Source: Planctomycetaceae bacterium (GTDB lineage Bacteria; Planctomycetota; Planctomycetia; Pirellulales; Pirellulaceae). From it: DNA of 64,000 nucleotides. Below the pieces are notes generated by a model that ran no database searches, was not told where the DNA came from, and saw only the letters and a program-made list of their open reading frames with translations. Below are positions 59,661 to 64,000 of this stretch, piece after piece (the stretch's first letter is position 1; every line of letters starts with the position of its first letter). The position numbers and the translations under genes are program-made. Location: the NCBI GenBank assembly GCA_020638975.1, contig JACKHN010000003.1, forward strand, positions 186,001 through 250,000. The letters run 5' to 3'.

Positions 59661-62221
59661 GTGCTGCGCCTCGACTCGCTCATCTGCTGTGGCACGTCCG
59701 CGTGGATCAGGTAGCGATGTCCGATTAGATTCGACAGCTTCGGAAGTTGTGTGCTCAGTCGACCCAATGCCCGCTCCAATGCCGACGGCTTCGCTGTCGC
59801 ACGGTATTCCTGCAATGCCTCCAGATCCAGCATTCTTGCACTATGCAGCATCGATAACGCGATTCGCTGATCCGGACCTCGCAGCGGCTGCGATTCGTCA
59901 CGGGGCAGGTGTTCGACGTGTTCTGATATTGCTTCCAGCTGAAACACCAACGACCGAGGGTTCGTCTCGTCGGTTAGCAGCAGATCCAAGACGGGTGCAA
60001 GGTTTACACTCGCCAGATAGCGACTGCGGTAGGTCATCATGCTATCTGCCACTTCCAACGCAGCTTCAAGAGCCCGCGTATCACTTTCGCCCGACATGGC
60101 AAAAAGCGATTGAACGAGACCGATCGTGTGCAATGATCGCTCCAACCGTCGGCCTAGCTCCAGAAAACGCCAAGCGGGTGTTCGTGTCATGCTTTCGCCG
60201 ATCAGTCCGTCGAAAGTCGCGAGTGCTCCGATCAAGTCATTAAGTAAGTCGAGCAGTTCTGCGAGGCCGAACTCGAGTTGCGGCTTCGCGGCGGTGAGCT
60301 CGAATTCTCGCTCGACTCGATGCAGAACTCGCCAGCTGTCCAGTGAAAGGCGATCTCGCACCAGCGTCGCGTTCTTATGAGCAGCACGGAACATGGAACG
60401 CAAGCTGTCCGGTTGCGTCGCATCGAGCATCGACGCGGGCAAAACCTGGCTGATCGTCGGCAAGAGGTCACGCATCGGCTCGACCGCAAAGCCGGGTTCG
60501 ATCAGCCCATGCTGTGCCAGACTGTGGACCAGCATCGAGAGGTCGGGCAATGTCTCGCCACCCGATTCACTCGTCAATCGATTTGCCACCGGGCGAAGCA
60601 ATCGGCACGCATTCTGCGCACGCTCAACATGACGTCCCAACCAGAATAAATTGTCAGCAACACGGCTTGGCAATTCGGCACCGCTCCGACGTAACGCCAC
60701 GGCTTGCTTACCCGAACTCAAGAGCGTCACAGGTTGGACGGGAGCGTCCGAGACGACCCACGCATCTTTGCTGACCTCGCCTGCAAGGACCGACAGGTCC
60801 AGCGGTGCTGAAGTTCCCGCCATGCAAACCAACCCGCCAGGCATGACGTGATACGAGTCGTCCGCAGCAATAAGGAAGACTCGCAGTGCAACACGTTGCG
60901 ATTCGCACGCCCCCTCGTTCCAAACGGGTGCACACGAGCGAGCTACATTCTCCTGGCCGATCAGGTCTCGCGGACGTTGATCGATCAACTGCGATAGTTC
61001 ATCGGGTGACTTGGACCACAGCGACTCTGGCGGAGGCGCCTCGCGGCGCGCCACGCGGAAGGCGGCACGCACCGCGATCTTTCCTAATCGTGAGCGTACG
61101 TCGATCTGAGCCGGCTTCTGGCCGCACCACCAAGTGGCCGCCGAAGGCAGTCGCAATTCTTCACCCATCCATTCCCGAGCGATTCGCGGCAAGAACGGAA
61201 TCAACGAAGGAGATTCGACGATCGAACTGCCAAGTGAATTGGCGATGGTAACGTTTCCGAGCCTCGCAGCCTGTAATAGTCCCGGCACACCGAAGGTTGG
61301 ATCGCCCCCCAACTCCAAGGGATCGCAATACTCGTCACTTAATCGACGAAAGATGACATCGACTGGCAGGAGTCCGGCGAGCGTCTTCATAAACACACGG
61401 TCGTCGCGGACTGCTAGATCGCCACCTTCGACCAATGTGTAGCCGAGATATCGCGCGAGATAGGCATCTTCGAAGTAGTTGGGCCCGGTGGGACCATGCG
61501 TCAGGATGACGATGCGCGGGTTCTCGCGATGTGGTGCTAGTTCGCCAAGCGTCTTGCGCAGCGAAATGAAGAAGGAAGCAAGCCTTTCGACTTTGCAGTC
61601 ACGCATCACCTTCGGCAGCATTCGCGACATGACCACTCGGTTCTCGAGCGCATAGCCAACTCCAAGCGGGGCGTCCGTCCGATCGCCGGCGACCCACCAG
61701 CGTCCATCCGGCGCACGAGCCAAGTCGACGGCATACAAATGCAGAAAGCGGTTGTCGCGAACCCCTTGCCGGTGAAATTCGCGATGGAATCCTGGATGAG
61801 AGAACAGCCAATCGGCTGGCAGCAAACCTTGCTGTAATAGGGTTTGAGGGCCAAACAAATCACGCAGAATGCGGTCCAACAGTTCGGCTCGCTGGCGGAG
61901 ACCGATGGTCAATTGCGCCCATTCCTGAGGTGCGATCACCAAGGGAAAGGCATCCAACTCCCAGGGGCGCGTGTTACCGTTGACGTCTTCGTACGCGTTG
62001 TACGTGATGCCGTTCTCGCGAACTTCTTCCTGGGCTTGCTGCCAGCGACGGGATATTTCCTCGCGCCCTAAGCCTTCGACCGACTCGGCGAAGGGTTTCC
62101 AGCTAGCACGAATCGCCCCTGCCGAATCGAACATCTCGTCGTAAACTCCCGCCAAAGACGAGTAGTTATCGAAGATGTGGTTCGCTAGCGGAGAGGCGGG
62201 CTTAGCGGGAACACTGGTCAT
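59657..62221 (-). CDS. fused ATP-grasp (degenerate) and alpha-E protein
   Basis: 854 residues. Residues ~1-500 are a circularly permuted ATP-grasp domain (GITYNAYEDVNGNTRPWELD, DAFPLVIAPQEWAQL, TLVEGGDLAVRDDRVFMKT, VDVIFRRLSDEYCDPLELGG). Residues ~510-854 are an alpha-E domain (LPSRVADNLFWLGRHVERAQ, TPAWRFLELGRRLERSL). Compared with the stand-alone ATP-grasp at 57157-58617, the acidic EDN triplet is GDR (179-181), and the Gly-rich nucleotide loop is replaced by an unrelated RVARREAPPPES stretch. The domain may therefore be catalytically reduced and act as a partner or scaffold. The gene starts at the ATG overlapping the DUF2126 stop (ATGA) and ends by overlapping the transglutaminase start, so all three are coupled. 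The fusion is a known architecture in this family. Confidence 0.92.
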   Translation of the reverse strand: MTSVPAKPASPLANHIFDNYSSLAGVYDEMFDSAGAIRASWKPFAESVEGLGREEISRRWQQAQEEVRENGITYNAYEDVNGNTRPWELDAFPLVIAPQEWAQLTIGLRQRAELLDRILRDLFGPQTLLQQGLLPADWLFSHPGFHREFHRQGVRDNRFLHLYAVDLARAPDGRWWVAGDRTDAPLGVGYALENRVVMSRMLPKVMRDCKVERLASFFISLRKTLGELAPHRENPRIVILTHGPTGPNYFEDAYLARYLGYTLVEGGDLAVRDDRVFMKTLAGLLPVDVIFRRLSDEYCDPLELGGDPTFGVPGLLQAARLGNVTIANSLGSSIVESPSLIPFLPRIAREWMGEELRLPSAATWWCGQKPAQIDVRSRLGKIAVRAAFRVARREAPPPESLWSKSPDELSQLIDQRPRDLIGQENVARSCAPVWNEGACESQRVALRVFLIAADDSYHVMPGGLVCMAGTSAPLDLSVLAGEVSKDAWVVSDAPVQPVTLLSSGKQAVALRRSGAELPSRVADNLFWLGRHVERAQNACRLLRPVANRLTSESGGETLPDLSMLVHSLAQHGLIEPGFAVEPMRDLLPTISQVLPASMLDATQPDSLRSMFRAAHKNATLVRDRLSLDSWRVLHRVEREFELTAAKPQLEFGLAELLDLLNDLIGALATFDGLIGESMTRTPAWRFLELGRRLERSLHTIGLVQSLFAMSGESDTRALEAALEVADSMMTYRSRYLASVNLAPVLDLLLTDETNPRSLVFQLEAISEHVEHLPRDESQPLRGPDQRIALSMLHSARMLDLEALQEYRATAKPSALERALGRLSTQLPKLSNLIGHRYLIHADVPQQMSESRRST

Positions 62222-64000
62222 AAGTTGGGCGAGGCACGCCGCAAATCAAGTGTCAGTGGATATTGAGGGTTCAGTTCGTCGGCAGGAATCTTTATCGGCC
62301 CGCCAGTGTGGCCGGACGCAAAGAATCTCGAAGCTCGGCGAGATTCGGCCTCGTAAGAATTGACCGGAAACGTGTCGTAATGACGCCCGCCGGGGTGAGA
62401 GACGTGGTAGGTACAGCCACCAATGCTCCGCCGATTCCAGATATCCACCAGATCGACTACCAGCGGCGTGTGGACTGGAATCGTCGGATGTAAGCAGCTC
62501 GGAGGCTGCCAAGCTCGATAACGCACGCCAGCTACGTACTCGCCCTGCACACCCGTCGACTGCAAGGGCAACTTCCGACCGTTGCAAGTTACCATGTGGC
62601 GACTGTCCGTCATGCCGTTTACTTTTACCTGAAGTCGCTCGACCGAAGAATCAACATAGCGCGCGGTCCCGCCGCCACCAGGCTCTTCGCCCAACACGTA
62701 CCAAGGCTCGATCGCCTGCCGCAACTCGACTTTCACATCGTCTTTTTGGATCGTGCCGATGGCCTGGAATCGGAATTCAAAGTGGGAGGCGAACCAGTCC
62801 AATTCGAGTGGGATGCCAAACTCTCGGGTCTCGGCGATCACGTCGCGCAGGTCGCTACGGACAAAGTGCGGCAGTAGGAAGCGGTCGTGCAGCGTTGTTC
62901 CCCAATGCACGAGCTTTTCCTTGTAGGGTTGCTCCCAGAAACGAGCCACCAGCGCGCGAAGCAACAACTGCTGCGTCAGGCTCATCCGAGCGTGGGGCGG
63001 CATTTCGAAGCCGCGAAATTCCACGAGCCCCAATCGACCGGTACTACTGTCTGGCGAATAAAGCTTGTCGATACAGAACTCGGCGCGATGCGTATTGCCG
63101 GTTAAGTCGACGAGCAGATTTCGGAAGGTGCGATCGACGACCCAAGGCGAGACATCGTTGCCATCGGGCGATGGATCGGGAATCTGTGCGCACGCAATCT
63201 CCAACTCGTAGATGGCGTCTCGACGTCCTTCATCGACTCGCGGTGCCTGGCTTGTCGGGCCAATAAATCCGCCCGAGAACAGATACGAAAGTGAGGGGTG
63301 ATTGTTCCAATAAGTGATGAGGCTCTTCAACAGATCCGGTCGTCGCAGGAACGGACTATCGAGCGGCGTCTTGCCTCCCATCACGATATGGTTGCCGCCT
63401 CCGGTTCCTGTATGCCTCCCATCTAAATCGAACTTCTCGGTGCCGAGCCGCGTCAGACGAGCTTCTTCGTAAAGAATCGTCGTGGTTGCCGTAAGTTCGT
63501 CCCACGAGCCAGCCGGATGAACATTGACCTCGATGACGCCAGGATCAGGTGTCACGCTGATGTGGCTGATACGATGGTCGTGAGGCGGCGTGTAGCCCTC
63601 CAAGACGACTGGCAGATTGGTCGCCGCCGACGTAGTTTCAACCGCCGTCAGTAGATCTAAGTAGTCTTCCAGACGTTCCGTCGGCGGCATGAAGACGTGC
63701 AATCGCCCTTCTCTTGGCTCGATACATAAAGCGGTTCGCACAATCGTTTGCGGCGAGGTTGGCGGGTGTGTCGCAGCGGACTCATTCACACCGGTCTCGC
63801 TGCGTGAGTGTTCCGGCATCGCTCGTCGACCAGGATGCTCGGGCAACTCCTCCCGCGGCGCGGTCGGGTCGGTCGGAAAGAAGTCGCCGTAGCTGGTCGG
63901 GGCTGTCCAAGGGAGTGACTCCATGGGCAGTCGCAGGCCAATCGGCGAATCGCCGGGCAGCAAGAAGATAACTCCCGAACGCATCGGCCAGGGACTGCTG
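62218..64000 (-). CDS. transglutaminase-type DUF2126 protein (C-terminal part)
   Basis: The frame stays open through the right edge (residues SSPWP precede the Met at 63984), so the 5' end lies outside the window; the 588 residues after that Met are the C-terminal DUF2126 part. Recognisable family phrases: FLLPGDSPIGLRLPMESLPW, TALCIEPREGRLHVFMPPTE, GNHIVMGGKTPLDSPFLRRP, LRSLITYWNNHPSL-type, LVEFRGFEMPPHARMSLTQQ, and YHVSHPGGRHYDTFPVN near the end. Full-length members are about 1,100 residues with an N-terminal transglutaminase domain, which would be outside this window. The stop codon overlaps the next start by four bases. It is the first gene of the coupled cluster; the biochemical role of DUF2126 is not established. 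Confidence 0.88.
   Translation of the reverse strand, partial: SSPWPMRSGVIFLLPGDSPIGLRLPMESLPWTAPTSYGDFFPTDPTAPREELPEHPGRRAMPEHSRSETGVNESAATHPPTSPQTIVRTALCIEPREGRLHVFMPPTERLEDYLDLLTAVETTSAATNLPVVLEGYTPPHDHRISHISVTPDPGVIEVNVHPAGSWDELTATTTILYEEARLTRLGTEKFDLDGRHTGTGGGNHIVMGGKTPLDSPFLRRPDLLKSLITYWNNHPSLSYLFSGGFIGPTSQAPRVDEGRRDAIYELEIACAQIPDPSPDGNDVSPWVVDRTFRNLLVDLTGNTHRAEFCIDKLYSPDSSTGRLGLVEFRGFEMPPHARMSLTQQLLLRALVARFWEQPYKEKLVHWGTTLHDRFLLPHFVRSDLRDVIAETREFGIPLELDWFASHFEFRFQAIGTIQKDDVKVELRQAIEPWYVLGEEPGGGGTARYVDSSVERLQVKVNGMTDSRHMVTCNGRKLPLQSTGVQGEYVAGVRYRAWQPPSCLHPTIPVHTPLVVDLVDIWNRRSIGGCTYHVSHPGGRHYDTFPVNSYEAESRRASRFFASGHTGGPIKIPADELNPQYPLTLDLRRASPNL

Overview
The window comes from a planctomycete, most likely of the Pirellulaceae (Rhodopirellula-like). 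The evidence is the LEP-LEDRRLL leader on a giant surface protein, secreted proteins ending in paired dockerin-like calcium loops, an ECF sigma factor next to a membrane Ser/Thr kinase with a zinc-finger N-terminus, DUF1080 and SASA secreted hydrolases, and many intergenic palindromes. This assignment is an inference from gene families; no rRNA or tRNA gene is present to confirm it.

Layout. 1-3780: the 3' end of a PKD/dockerin surface protein and an outer-membrane barrel protein. 3781-6674: a tyrosine recombinase, a small unknown gene and sparse DNA, which looks like an accessory insertion. 6675-11134 (minus): an ECF sigma factor followed by a Ser/Thr kinase whose outer part is a beta-helix plus an RCC1-like region. 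11374-25062: one 4,562-residue surface protein with three beta-helix blocks, Calx-beta-like repeats (two almost identical at DNA level) and dockerin-like loops. 25063-27283: a recombinase graveyard, with a frameshifted serine recombinase and the 3' stump of a tyrosine recombinase. 27337-32160: an FAD oxidoreductase, an EamA transporter and an M50 protease whose convergent ends overlap by 309 bp, and a DUF1080 protein.

32390-50253 is a same-strand run that reads as a regulatory and biosynthetic block: a RegB/RegA-type redox two-component pair, a sigma-70 factor, a STAS anti-anti-sigma protein, a single-module fully reducing type I PKS with its own thioesterase, and a 2,121-residue sensor (pseudokinase, STAND ATPase, GAF, hybrid histidine kinase, two receivers, Hpt). 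50257-55920 holds a secreted HExxH protein of unknown family, a sialate O-acetylesterase, a secreted alpha/beta hydrolase and an MgtE magnesium transporter.

56112-64000 (minus) is a transglutaminase / ATP-grasp / alpha-E cluster. A DUF2126 transglutaminase-type protein (cut by the right edge), an ATP-grasp-alpha-E fusion and a transglutaminase are joined by 4-base overlaps, followed by a separate ATP-grasp gene and a separate alpha-E gene. The fused ATP-grasp lacks acidic and glycine-rich residues that the stand-alone copy keeps. The families are known but their chemistry and product are not, so this is the best candidate here for an undescribed system. Several intergenic gaps carry palindromic elements, including two inverted copies of a roughly 130-bp MITE-like unit about 20 kb apart.
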